From NCBI GenBank assembly GCA_910575155.1, contig CAJTDX010000011.1, positions 50,108 through 114,107 on the forward strand: a stretch of 64,000 nt of DNA, written 5' to 3'. Shown here in pieces: positions 38,141 through 45,907 of this stretch. The stretch's first letter is position 1. Each line of letters begins with the position of its first letter. The position numbers and the translations under genes were made by a program. The stretch is from Lachnospiraceae bacterium (GTDB taxonomy: Bacteria; Bacillota; Clostridia; Lachnospirales; Lachnospiraceae). The notes below the pieces were generated by a model. That model was not told where the DNA came from. It worked only from the letters and a program-made list of their open reading frames with translations, and did no database searches.

Positions 38141-40444
38141 ATGAAACGTAAGATCTTAAAACGAACGGCAGGAATTTTGCTGACAATGATTATGGTTTGC
38201 GCCAGTCTTGCCGGATGCAGCGGCAAAGACCAGGCGGGAACAGATAACGGTGCTGCGGGCCGGGCCGCTGAAAGCCTGGATCCGGAGGGAAGCGGCGAAG
38301 AACGCGCCATGGGACGGTTTCTGGAGGAAGAAGTGGATACAGGCGTGGTTTTTGGCAATATCTATGATGTGAAGAAATTAGATAATGGAACACTGCGTAT
38401 TATTGGCTCCAACGGAGACGATGAAAGCAAAAGCGCATGGGATTCAAAAGATAAGGGAGCAAGCTGGGAGAAAGCCTATGATTTTCCTGCAGAGATTCAG
38501 GACAGTGACGAAGGATATGCGGACCGCGGGGCTTTGTCCGCGGACGGGAAGGCGGTATGCGTCTATAACAAAATTGAAAATGGCAGCGGTATAAAACCGA
38601 TACTGTATCTTCTGGATCAAAACGGCAGCGCAAGGCCGCTTGCTTTTGAGCTGCCCGGTTCGAAAGGAGAAAATGCGCAGACAAAACTGGTTATGGGAGT
38701 TACGTTTGCGGGCAATGACCAGTTACTGGTGAAGGATGAGACGGATACGATTTATCAGATCAGCACAGAGGACGGAAGTGTAAAGCAGACGTATGATTTT
38801 GACGGTTCGCTCGACAGTCACCAGGTTTATGTGGCGGGAACAAAAATGATTATTTTTACCTCCACAGAGGCGCTTGTATATGACACGGAGACAGGAGAGC
38901 AGGTTTCTCCGGAAGAGCCATTACAGCAGGGGCTTGCCGAGGCAGGTCTGTTCCATGCGCTGGATACCATGGACGGGGGCGAAAGCATATATTGCCTTTC
39001 CGGCGGCGGTCTTTATTATTATAAATTTGGCGGAAGCGTGATGGAGCAGCTGATTGACAGTAAAATGAATTCTATGGGAGCGCCGGCTTTTTATCCGATT
39101 GCTCTGACCATGGTGGATGAAGAAAATCTCCTGGTAGCGGCAAATGATTCCAATTCCAGCTCCCCTACAGGGGTCTCACTGTTAAAATATACCTACTCTG
39201 CAGATACGCCTGCCAAACCAGATAAGGAGCTGAAAGCCTACTCTTTGTACGACAACCGGGAAATGCGTCAGTCTATCAGCCGTTTCCAGAAAGAACACAC
39301 AGATATTTTTGTAAATTATCAGGTTGCCATGTCTGAAGAAAACGGCATGAATGTTTCCGATGCCTTAAAGACTCTGACTACAGAAATTATGGCGGGAAAA
39401 GGACCGGATTTGATGATATTGGACGGAATGCCCGTTGAGACATATATAGAAAAAGGAATTTTAAAAGATTTATCTTCTCTGATTGGAGAGGAGAGCAGCT
39501 ATTTTGAAAATATACTCAAGGCTTATGAAGATGAACAGGGACAATTATGCGCGGCTCCGGCCAGATTTATGATCCCGATGATCCAGGCAGGAAGCGCTTA
39601 CTACAGGCCCGGAGAAGATTTTGATTCTTTTACAGGGCGCAAGGACGCTTTGGCAAACATGGAACCAAAGACCGTGGTGGAAAAATTCTGGTATTCCTGC
39701 GGCGCGGCATGGCAAAACAGCGACGGCACCCTGGACGCGGCAAAGATTACGGAATTTCTTACAAAACTGAAAAATGCGTATGGAACGTATGACAGCAGTT
39801 TAGACGACGAAAAAACAAGCGTATATACGGCGATGGATGGAAATGTGGAAGAAATCGGAACATTGTCTTTTAGCCGTGGGGATTTTGATCTGGCGTTTGG
39901 AAAAACTAATGTAAATATCGGCTTATTCGGAAAGATGGATTATGGAATGATGAAGGCGGTAAATAACAAACTGGAAGATGGAGATTACGGACTGATGCCA
40001 GGGCAGGCGGAAGATGTTTTTGTTCCGGCTATGATCCTGGGAATTAACAGCAAAAGCGCCCAGACAGAGACGGCTGAAGCATTTGTAAAGTATCTGTTTT
40101 CTCAGGATTCACAGAAAATTTCCCAGTCAGGAGGACTTCCGGTAGAGAAAGAAGCATTCCGCAGCGTAATTGACGGACATCAGTATGAAGGGCAGCAAAA
40201 TCTCGTCTGTGTAGGAGGCGTCGAAATTGATCAGATGCTGGATTATGCTATGGAGCCTACGCCGGAGGAAGAAATTAAGAAGTTTACCGATCTTGTGGAA
40301 TCACTGAATACGCCTGCATTCCGGGACGATGTGATTAAAGACGCCGTAGCAGAGCAGGGAGAAAAGGCGCTGAAGGGGGAAATCAGCCCCCAGGAAGCCG
40401 CTGACGCCATCATGCAGAAGGTAAATATTTACCTTGCGGAGTAG
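38141..40444 (+). CDS. Lipoprotein with propeller-like N-domain fused to a solute-binding protein
   Basis: A 767-residue extracytoplasmic binding lipoprotein. The lipobox is SLAGC (Cys26). Residues about 60-360 are repetitive beta sheet with an exact Asp-box (SKDKGASW) and recurring strand-turn units, like a propeller. Residues about 365-767 match family 1 extracellular solute-binding proteins for sugars (LYDNREMRQSISRFQKEHTD, EIMAGKGPDLMILDG, CAAPARFMIPMIQAG, NAYGTYD). Family 1 binding proteins are normally about 400-450 residues, so the N-terminal domain is an extra sensor or binding module. AAGGAGG precedes the ATG. It starts an operon with two permeases and is under the candidate operator above. 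Ligand unknown. Confidence 0.85.
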   Translation: MKRKILKRTAGILLTMIMVCASLAGCSGKDQAGTDNGAAGRAAESLDPEGSGEERAMGRFLEEEVDTGVVFGNIYDVKKLDNGTLRIIGSNGDDESKSAWDSKDKGASWEKAYDFPAEIQDSDEGYADRGALSADGKAVCVYNKIENGSGIKPILYLLDQNGSARPLAFELPGSKGENAQTKLVMGVTFAGNDQLLVKDETDTIYQISTEDGSVKQTYDFDGSLDSHQVYVAGTKMIIFTSTEALVYDTETGEQVSPEEPLQQGLAEAGLFHALDTMDGGESIYCLSGGGLYYYKFGGSVMEQLIDSKMNSMGAPAFYPIALTMVDEENLLVAANDSNSSSPTGVSLLKYTYSADTPAKPDKELKAYSLYDNREMRQSISRFQKEHTDIFVNYQVAMSEENGMNVSDALKTLTTEIMAGKGPDLMILDGMPVETYIEKGILKDLSSLIGEESSYFENILKAYEDEQGQLCAAPARFMIPMIQAGSAYYRPGEDFDSFTGRKDALANMEPKTVVEKFWYSCGAAWQNSDGTLDAAKITEFLTKLKNAYGTYDSSLDDEKTSVYTAMDGNVEEIGTLSFSRGDFDLAFGKTNVNIGLFGKMDYGMMKAVNNKLEDGDYGLMPGQAEDVFVPAMILGINSKSAQTETAEAFVKYLFSQDSQKISQSGGLPVEKEAFRSVIDGHQYEGQQNLVCVGGVEIDQMLDYAMEPTPEEEIKKFTDLVESLNTPAFRDDVIKDAVAEQGEKALKGEISPQEAADAIMQKVNIYLAE

Positions 40445-40461
40445 TCTGACAGAAGAAAGAT

Positions 40462-41364
40462 ATGGGTGGGACAATGCATAAGCAGTATCGAATACGTAAC
40501 GCCGGACATACAAAAATAAATCGAAAAAGAAGAGATTTTTGCGGATTGCTGTGGATTCTTCCAAGTTTTCTGGGCGTGCTGGTATTTTATCTCCTTCCCT
40601 ATGCAGACGTTGTCCGCCGCTCATTTTCAGGAGCGGTAGACAACAGCTTTGCAGGAATAGAAAATTACCGGACGGTGCTGGGGAATACAGCGTTTCTGCT
40701 GGCAGTAAAAAATACGCTGCGTTTTACCGTGTTCTGTATCCCGGCGCTGGTATTTACTGCCCTGCTGTGCGCGGTTATTTTGTACCGCAGCAGATATGGA
40801 GCAGTCATTAAGAGCGCGTTTCTGATGCCTATGGCTCTGCCGGCAGTCTCCGTGGCATTGATGTGGAGGCTGCTCTTTCATCCTCAGGGCATTGTCAATG
40901 GATGGCTTGCCGGTTTTCATATAAATGGAAGCGACTGGATGAACAGCGGCAGCGCGTTTGGTATCCTGGTAGGAAGTTATATCTGGAAAAATCTGGGCTA
41001 TGATATTGTGTTGTGGATGGCGGGCCTGAGCGGGATTTCTGAACATATTTACGAGGCGGCGAGAGTGGACGGGGCAGGCGAATGGCAGTGCTTCTGGTAC
41101 ATTACCCTGCCCGGCTTAAAGACTTCTTTTTATACCATTACCGTGTTGTCTTTTCTCAATTCCTTTAAAGTGTTCCGTGAAGCTTATCTGGTTGCAGGAG
41201 ATTATCCCCATGAAAGCATCTATATGATGCAGCATCTTTTTAACAACTGGTTCCGGAGTTTCTCCTTTGATAAGATGGCAGCCGCGGCGGTGCTGGAAAG
41301 CCTGGTACTGCTGGCGTTGATCCTGTTTCTTGAGAGGGCGGCGAACCGTGACAATGTAGGGTAA
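40462..41364 (+). CDS. MalF-type ABC sugar permease
   Basis: A 300-residue inner-membrane permease of the carbohydrate uptake type (MetI/MalF fold) with about six segments. TM1 is at about 30-50 and the EAA coupling motif is YEAARVDGAGEWQCFWYI (about 195-212). It would pair with the MalG-type permease that follows to form the pore. No nucleotide-binding gene is adjacent; such importers in Firmicutes often borrow a shared MsmK-like ATPase. Start is uncertain between the ATG at 40462 and one at 40474, which is preceded by GGTGGGA. It is 17 bp after the binding-protein gene. Confidence 0.92.
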   Translation: MGGTMHKQYRIRNAGHTKINRKRRDFCGLLWILPSFLGVLVFYLLPYADVVRRSFSGAVDNSFAGIENYRTVLGNTAFLLAVKNTLRFTVFCIPALVFTALLCAVILYRSRYGAVIKSAFLMPMALPAVSVALMWRLLFHPQGIVNGWLAGFHINGSDWMNSGSAFGILVGSYIWKNLGYDIVLWMAGLSGISEHIYEAARVDGAGEWQCFWYITLPGLKTSFYTITVLSFLNSFKVFREAYLVAGDYPHESIYMMQHLFNNWFRSFSFDKMAAAAVLESLVLLALILFLERAANRDNVG

Positions 41365-41390
41365 ATAATCAACAGAGAAGGAAGGTGGTC

Positions 41391-42254
41391 ATGATGATAC
41401 GTGGAGTGAAGATTTCAAAAATAATTCTCTGGAGCCTGTTGGGACTGCTTGCCCTTTTGGCGCTTTATCCGGTGTTCTTTCTTATTATGGGTTCTCTGAT
41501 GGGAAATGATGAGCTGGCAGAGTATCTTGGCGCGGTAATTGTCCAAAAAGAGGGATTTGTGGATGTTCCATTGCTGCCGGTGTATCCCACCTTAAAGCAT
41601 TTTGTGGAAATTTTTCTGGATTCCCCTGAATTTTTTGTAATGTTCTGGAATTCCATTCAGATCACCTTTGGAGTCCTTGCAGGACAATTAGTGGTGGCAA
41701 CCATGGCGGCATGGGGATTGGCCAAATACGATTTTCCAGGGAAAAGAGGATGTCTGCTGATCTATATGATTCTGATGCTTCTGCCGTTCCAGGTATTAAT
41801 GCTGTCTGAATATCTGGTATTGGATAAACTGAACCTGACAGACAGCCTGTGGGGCATCATACTTCCGGGAGTATTTTCTGCCTTTCCGGTATTTATCATG
41901 TACCGTTTTTTCAGAGAAATTCCGGACAGTCTCATAGAATCGGCAAGACTGGACGGCGCCAGGGAGTGGCAGCTGTTCTGGTATATTGCCCTGCCGCTCG
42001 GTTCTTCGGGAGTGATTGCTTCTATGGTGCTGGAGTTTTTGGAATACTGGAGTCTTATTGAACAGCCAATGACATTTTTAAAAGACAAAAGTTTATTTCC
42101 CCTGTCTGTTTTTCTGCCGGATATTACCAGCATTGGCAGGTCAGGCATGGCGTTTGCCGCCTCGGTAGTTACTTTTATTCCGGCTTTACTGGTATTTCTC
42201 GGAGGCCAGGATTATCTGGAACAGGGAATTATGGCGGGCGCGGTAAAAGAATAA
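41391..42254 (+). CDS. MalG-type ABC sugar permease
   Basis: A 287-residue carbohydrate ABC permease with about six membrane segments (first at about 10-32). The EAA motif reads LIESARLDGAREWQLFWYIAL (shown here up to the allowed length: ESARLDGAREWQLFWYI). An unusually large first external loop (about 35-75, DELAEYLGAVIVQKEGF...LPVYPTLKHF) is typical of MalG-type proteins. AAGGAAGG lies 5 nt before the ATG at 41391; a GTG at 41385 is inside that site and is rejected. It lies 26 bp after the MalF-type gene and 71 bp before the adaptor gene. Confidence 0.92.
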   Translation: MMIRGVKISKIILWSLLGLLALLALYPVFFLIMGSLMGNDELAEYLGAVIVQKEGFVDVPLLPVYPTLKHFVEIFLDSPEFFVMFWNSIQITFGVLAGQLVVATMAAWGLAKYDFPGKRGCLLIYMILMLLPFQVLMLSEYLVLDKLNLTDSLWGIILPGVFSAFPVFIMYRFFREIPDSLIESARLDGAREWQLFWYIALPLGSSGVIASMVLEFLEYWSLIEQPMTFLKDKSLFPLSVFLPDITSIGRSGMAFAASVVTFIPALLVFLGGQDYLEQGIMAGAVKE

Positions 42255-42325
42255 AACAAGCGGTCTGCATCGTGGTTTGCTGATGTTCAGGCGGTCCGTA
42301 CATTATTTGGAAAGGGACAGAAACT

Positions 42326-43777
42326 ATGGACAGAAAAAAAATATTTGGCATATTCGCAGGGTTTCTGGCAGTGATGCTTGTGTTTACGATTTTGTCAAGA
42401 GCAGTAAGCGGAGCGGCCATGGCGAGGATAAAGACAGTTAAGATTTCTACGGGAACCATTGACCACAAGGTAAGCGGAAGCGGCAGGGCACAAGCCGGGA
42501 AAGAGATTGCTGTATACACAGAAAGCGGGCAGCGGGTAAAAGAAATCTGCGTCCAGGAAGGGCAGACAGTCGAAGAAGGAGAAGTATTATTTCTGGTGGA
42601 TTTAGAAGAGCTGGAAGAACAGATTATGACGGCGAAGCAGGAACTGGAAAAATTAAAGCTGCAGGATCAGGATGCCAGGAGCGCCAGAAATATAGAGCAG
42701 CAGAACCGGCAGAATACCAGAAACCGGGCGGCGGAAGATTATAACGCGGCGGTGGACAAAGGAAATGCCGATGTAAACGAGGCAAAAGCAGCCTGGGACA
42801 GCGCAGAACAAGAATTACAGCAGTTTTTACAGAATACCCCGGATCCTGGAAAACCAGCGCGGGGGATTATAGTGCCGGAAACGGATGAGGAAGAAGCGAA
42901 AAAAGAAAACGTCAATTCCAGCCAGGAACATGACTCTGCCGACCAGAGCCAAAATGCAGCGGCGGAATGGGAAGCAAAAAAGGCGGAGCTTGAGGAAGCG
43001 GCGGTGCAGGCCAGGTCTGTGTATCAGGCTGCGCTTTCTTCCAGAGCAGAAAATATAAAAAATGCGGCGAGAGCATTGGAGGACGCTTCCGTTTCGAGCG
43101 CTTCCGACAGTACCGGGGAACAGAATGAGATTACCAGGCAGCAGCAGGAGCTGACGCTGAATAAGCTCTTGCGGCTTAAGGAAGCAGAGGGAAAGGTAGG
43201 GGCGCCGGTGCGGGGCATGGTAACAAATATCGCGATTACCACCGGAGATTTTACCACCGAAGGAACAGCGGTGCGTCTTGCAGATACCTCCAAAGGCTGC
43301 CGGATTATAGCTTCTGTGAGCAAGATGGATGAAAAATATGTCAGCAAGGGAAGTCCGGTTACGATCACGGTTTCCGCAAACAGAGATAAAATCAGCGACT
43401 ATACAGTTTCTGGCGTTACAGAAAATAAGGAAGATCAAGAGATACTGGATGTTACCATTGACCTGCCGGAAGGCGTTGTGGAAGCAGGAACCTCCGTGGA
43501 TATTGAGATTATACAGAAATCCCCGAATTACAATACCGTTATTCCAATTGAGGCGCTTCATGAAGAGCAGACGGGATATTATGTATTCATTTTACAGGAA
43601 GAGAAAGGCGTGATGGGAACGGAGCTTGTGGCAAAGCGGTTTGAGGTGGAAGTTGCGGACAAAAACAGCACAATGGCGGCTCTGGCAGAAGGAACGCTTA
43701 CCGGAGAACAGGAGATTGTCAGCAGCGCCAGCCGAATGATTGAGGATGGGAGCCGGGTGAGAAGAGATGCAGAATAA
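42326..43777 (+). CDS. MacA/HlyD-like periplasmic adaptor protein
   Basis: A 483-residue membrane-fusion-type adaptor anchored by an N-terminal segment (about residues 9-30). The first lipoyl half is at about 48-90 (SGSGRAQAGKEIAVYTESGQ, VKEICVQEGQTVEEGEVLF). A long Glu/Gln-rich coiled-coil hairpin (about 95-285) contains an acidic insertion near ETDEEEAKKENVNSS. The second lipoyl half is GAPVRGMVTNIAITTGDFT, followed by a beta-barrel and a membrane-proximal domain (IPIEALHEEQTGYYVFIL). In MacAB-type pumps such adaptors bridge a permease to the outside; in Gram-positives they serve peptide exporters. Here the preceding genes are importer permeases and the following one is MacB-core-like. Its stop overlaps that gene by 11 bp. 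Confidence 0.88.
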   Translation: MDRKKIFGIFAGFLAVMLVFTILSRAVSGAAMARIKTVKISTGTIDHKVSGSGRAQAGKEIAVYTESGQRVKEICVQEGQTVEEGEVLFLVDLEELEEQIMTAKQELEKLKLQDQDARSARNIEQQNRQNTRNRAAEDYNAAVDKGNADVNEAKAAWDSAEQELQQFLQNTPDPGKPARGIIVPETDEEEAKKENVNSSQEHDSADQSQNAAAEWEAKKAELEEAAVQARSVYQAALSSRAENIKNAARALEDASVSSASDSTGEQNEITRQQQELTLNKLLRLKEAEGKVGAPVRGMVTNIAITTGDFTTEGTAVRLADTSKGCRIIASVSKMDEKYVSKGSPVTITVSANRDKISDYTVSGVTENKEDQEILDVTIDLPEGVVEAGTSVDIEIIQKSPNYNTVIPIEALHEEQTGYYVFILQEEKGVMGTELVAKRFEVEVADKNSTMAALAEGTLTGEQEIVSSASRMIEDGSRVRRDAE

Positions 43778-44906
43778 AATGAAGAAATATGGAAGGGGAC
43801 TGCTGCTGGCAGGTATGGCGGCTCTTGTATGTCTGCTTTTTTATCTTTCCGCCGCATATTGGGGCAGACTTGGATGGAGCAGAGACTATCTGCTATCCTG
43901 TATCAGTGAGCCGATCAGCGAAAATCAGGCGTCAGCCTTGATGAAAGAGCATTTGCAGAGATTGGAAAAAGAGATCCCAAACAGTGGAACACAGGAAGAA
44001 ATACCTGATTTCTGTATCTGGGGACAGAAAGACCAGGTGTTATTAACCAATGAAAATCTTTCAAGAGTCACACAGGCAGACGTAATTCTTTTTTGCGGAA
44101 ACGTTGAGCTGCTGTTCCAAAACTGCCGGACGCCGGAGCGGGAAGATCTGCAGGGATGTCTGGTTGACGAAGAGACCGCGTGGAATTTATTTGGAAGCAT
44201 TCAGGTAATCGGAAAAGAAATTACGTATGAAAAGCGTCCGTATATTATAAGGAACGTAATTTCAGGAAAAAATGGCATTGCAGCGTTCCCGGCAGCCGGC
44301 GGCAAAGCAGCCGGGGGAACCGCCGCGCCCACAGACCAGGGTCAGTCCATACAGACCGAGGAGAAAGTACTTAACAGAGTTACGATAAAAAAGCCGCAGC
44401 CCCAGTCTGTCAGCGAAGTAAAGGCAGGCTGGGAAAGCCGCTGCGGCATGGAGCTTAAGATTCTGGATTTGGAATTATTGCGGGGGTTGGAGGGAATTTG
44501 TGTTTTTCTGGTTCCGATAACGGTATGCGTTGTTTTTTTGCATAATCTCTGCATCCAGTATCGAAAAGAGGAAAGCTGGAAGGGCAGAGCCGTGACGCTT
44601 TGTCTGATTTTGTTATTTGTGCTGTCGGCGTTCATGCTGTACGGAAGGTGGGTGCAGATTCCGGATGACTATATTCCGCCAGAGTGGTCAGATTTTGAGT
44701 TCTGGAGTCAATTAATAGAACAGAAACAGCAATCCCTGCGTCTGCTGTTAAGAGTTTCAAAGACGGCGCTGGATGATGGCTGGGGAAGGAACGGTCTGGC
44801 AGGCGCGGGCTTTGGCATTTTGGCGGAGGTACTGGTTGTGATCTTGCTTTTCTCCTGGAAGTGTTTTAAAATAGAATCCACGGTTAAAAACCCGACAGGA
44901 GGATAG
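43767..44906 (+). CDS. MacB-periplasmic-core-like membrane protein without an ATPase domain
   Basis: A 379-residue membrane protein. Its topology fits MacB minus the nucleotide-binding domain: one N-terminal segment (about 9-29), an outside domain of about 200 residues, then three segments (about 235-258, 270-290 and 345-368). The outside domain contains VDEETAWNLFGSIQVIGKEI followed by YEKRPYIIRNVI, which matches the 'se..A..lFG...viGk.i...g..y.v.gV' pattern of MacB_PCD. A Gly/Ala/Lys-rich stretch (AAGGKAAGGTAAP) interrupts it. The C-terminal FtsX helices are divergent, so the match is inference. It overlaps the adaptor gene by 11 bp and probably forms a pair with it. Confidence 0.6.
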   Translation: MQNKMKKYGRGLLLAGMAALVCLLFYLSAAYWGRLGWSRDYLLSCISEPISENQASALMKEHLQRLEKEIPNSGTQEEIPDFCIWGQKDQVLLTNENLSRVTQADVILFCGNVELLFQNCRTPEREDLQGCLVDEETAWNLFGSIQVIGKEITYEKRPYIIRNVISGKNGIAAFPAAGGKAAGGTAAPTDQGQSIQTEEKVLNRVTIKKPQPQSVSEVKAGWESRCGMELKILDLELLRGLEGICVFLVPITVCVVFLHNLCIQYRKEESWKGRAVTLCLILLFVLSAFMLYGRWVQIPDDYIPPEWSDFEFWSQLIEQKQQSLRLLLRVSKTALDDGWGRNGLAGAGFGILAEVLVVILLFSWKCFKIESTVKNPTGG

Positions 44907-44910
44907 AAGA

Positions 44911-45168
44911 TTGAAGATCAGAAATTCGTGGATTATTGTAGTTGTAATGCTGATTGGCCTGATTATGGGAACGGTCATTGGCAGCTATTGTAATGGGATT
45001 GGCGCCCTGAGCTGGCTGAATTACGGTCAGCAGTTCGGGCTGACCAGTCCCTTTGTGCTTGATTTGGGCGTCTTTGTGCTGACGCTGGGACTGACCATCA
45101 AGATTAATATAGCAAGCATACTGGGGATTTTTATCGCGTTTTTATGCTATAAGATTCTGGTGCGTTAA
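44911..45168 (+). CDS. DUF4321 small membrane protein
   Basis: An 85-residue membrane protein like DUF4321, a short Firmicute family of unknown function. It has an N-terminal segment (about 8-25), a middle Leu/Gly-rich stretch and a C-terminal hydrophobic helix (about 62-82). The start is a TTG at 44911 preceded by GGAGGATAG at a correct distance, 4 bp after the MacB-like gene. It closes the operon at 38141-45168. Family identity is from memory of the alignment. Confidence 0.7.
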   Translation: MKIRNSWIIVVVMLIGLIMGTVIGSYCNGIGALSWLNYGQQFGLTSPFVLDLGVFVLTLGLTIKINIASILGIFIAFLCYKILVR

Positions 45169-45194
45169 AAAGAGAAAACTGTGGGTGTAATAAA

Positions 45195-45223
45195 TTGAAA
45201 TCTTGCTGTGTATATGTTAAAAT
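45195..45223 (+). promoter_or_regulatory. Promoter for the Spx-like, acylphosphatase and PPK2 genes
   Basis: TTGAAA (45195-45200), 17-bp spacer, TAAAAT (45218-45223). Start predicted near 45230, about 28 nt before the ATG. Confidence 0.65.
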
Positions 45224-45257
45224 ATCAGAAAGATGATCAGGTTCAGGAGGAAAGAAG

Positions 45258-45614
45258 ATGAAAGTTCTGTTTGTAGAATATCCGAAATGCTCTACCTGCC
45301 AGAAAGCAAAAAAATGGCTGGAGGAGCATCAGATTGATTTTGAAGACCGTAATATTAAGGAAGAACGGCCTGGCAGAGAGGAACTGGAAGAGTGGCATGA
45401 ACAAAGCGGACTGGATATCAAGCGTTTTTTCAATACCAGCGGGATATTGTATAAGGAAATGAAGTTAAAAGACCAGCTTCCACAGATGTCGCTTAAGGAA
45501 AAATATGAGCTGCTTGCTACAGACGGAATGCTGGTAAAACGTCCTGTTCTGGTAACAGATCAGGGTGTTGTCACGGGCTTTAAGCCGGAAGAATGGGAAA
45601 AACTGATAAAGTAA
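45258..45614 (+). CDS. ArsC/Spx-family protein
   Basis: A 118-residue thioredoxin-fold protein of the arsenate reductase/Spx family. The N-terminal CSTCQKAKKWL has the CxxC motif, and FNTSGILYKE and MLVKRPVLV are conserved ArsC/Spx positions. Spx-type proteins bind RNA polymerase and respond to thiol stress; YffB/MgsR-like members are enzyme or regulator. The short length and CxxC fit Spx/MgsR-like proteins, but function cannot be settled. AGGAGGAAAG precedes the ATG. Its stop TAA overlaps the ATG of the acylphosphatase gene. Confidence 0.87.
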   Translation: MKVLFVEYPKCSTCQKAKKWLEEHQIDFEDRNIKEERPGREELEEWHEQSGLDIKRFFNTSGILYKEMKLKDQLPQMSLKEKYELLATDGMLVKRPVLVTDQGVVTGFKPEEWEKLIK

Positions 45615-45889
45615 TGGGAATGAAAAGAGAACATCTGATATTTACCGGGAGAGTACAGGGGGTAGGGTTCCGGTATAAGGCAGGAAAACTGGCGCGTCAT
45701 TACGGCGTAAGCGGATGGATTAAGAATCTTGCGGACGGATCTGTGGAGGCACAGTTTCAGGGCAGAGAGGAAGCGCTGGATCTGGTGATTCAGGGACTGC
45801 ATCAGGACAGCTATATTCGAATAGACTGGATTACAAGGAATCCTATGGAGCCGGATGAAAAGGAACGCGGGTTTTCTGTGCGGTATTGA
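45614..45889 (+). CDS. acyP: Acylphosphatase
   Basis: A 91-residue enzyme hydrolysing acyl phosphates such as 1,3-bisphosphoglycerate or acetyl phosphate; cytoplasmic. Catalytic Arg is in GRVQGVGFRYKA and catalytic Asn in GWIKNLADGSVE, matching the family consensus. The ATG at 45614 overlaps the upstream TAA (TAATG), which supports translational coupling. Another in-frame ATG at 45620 and an earlier one at 45593 are possible. It lies between the Spx-like gene and the polyphosphate phosphotransferase. Confidence 0.94.
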   Translation: MGMKREHLIFTGRVQGVGFRYKAGKLARHYGVSGWIKNLADGSVEAQFQGREEALDLVIQGLHQDSYIRIDWITRNPMEPDEKERGFSVRY

Positions 45890-45907
45890 GGAGAAGGAGG
45901 ACAAAGA

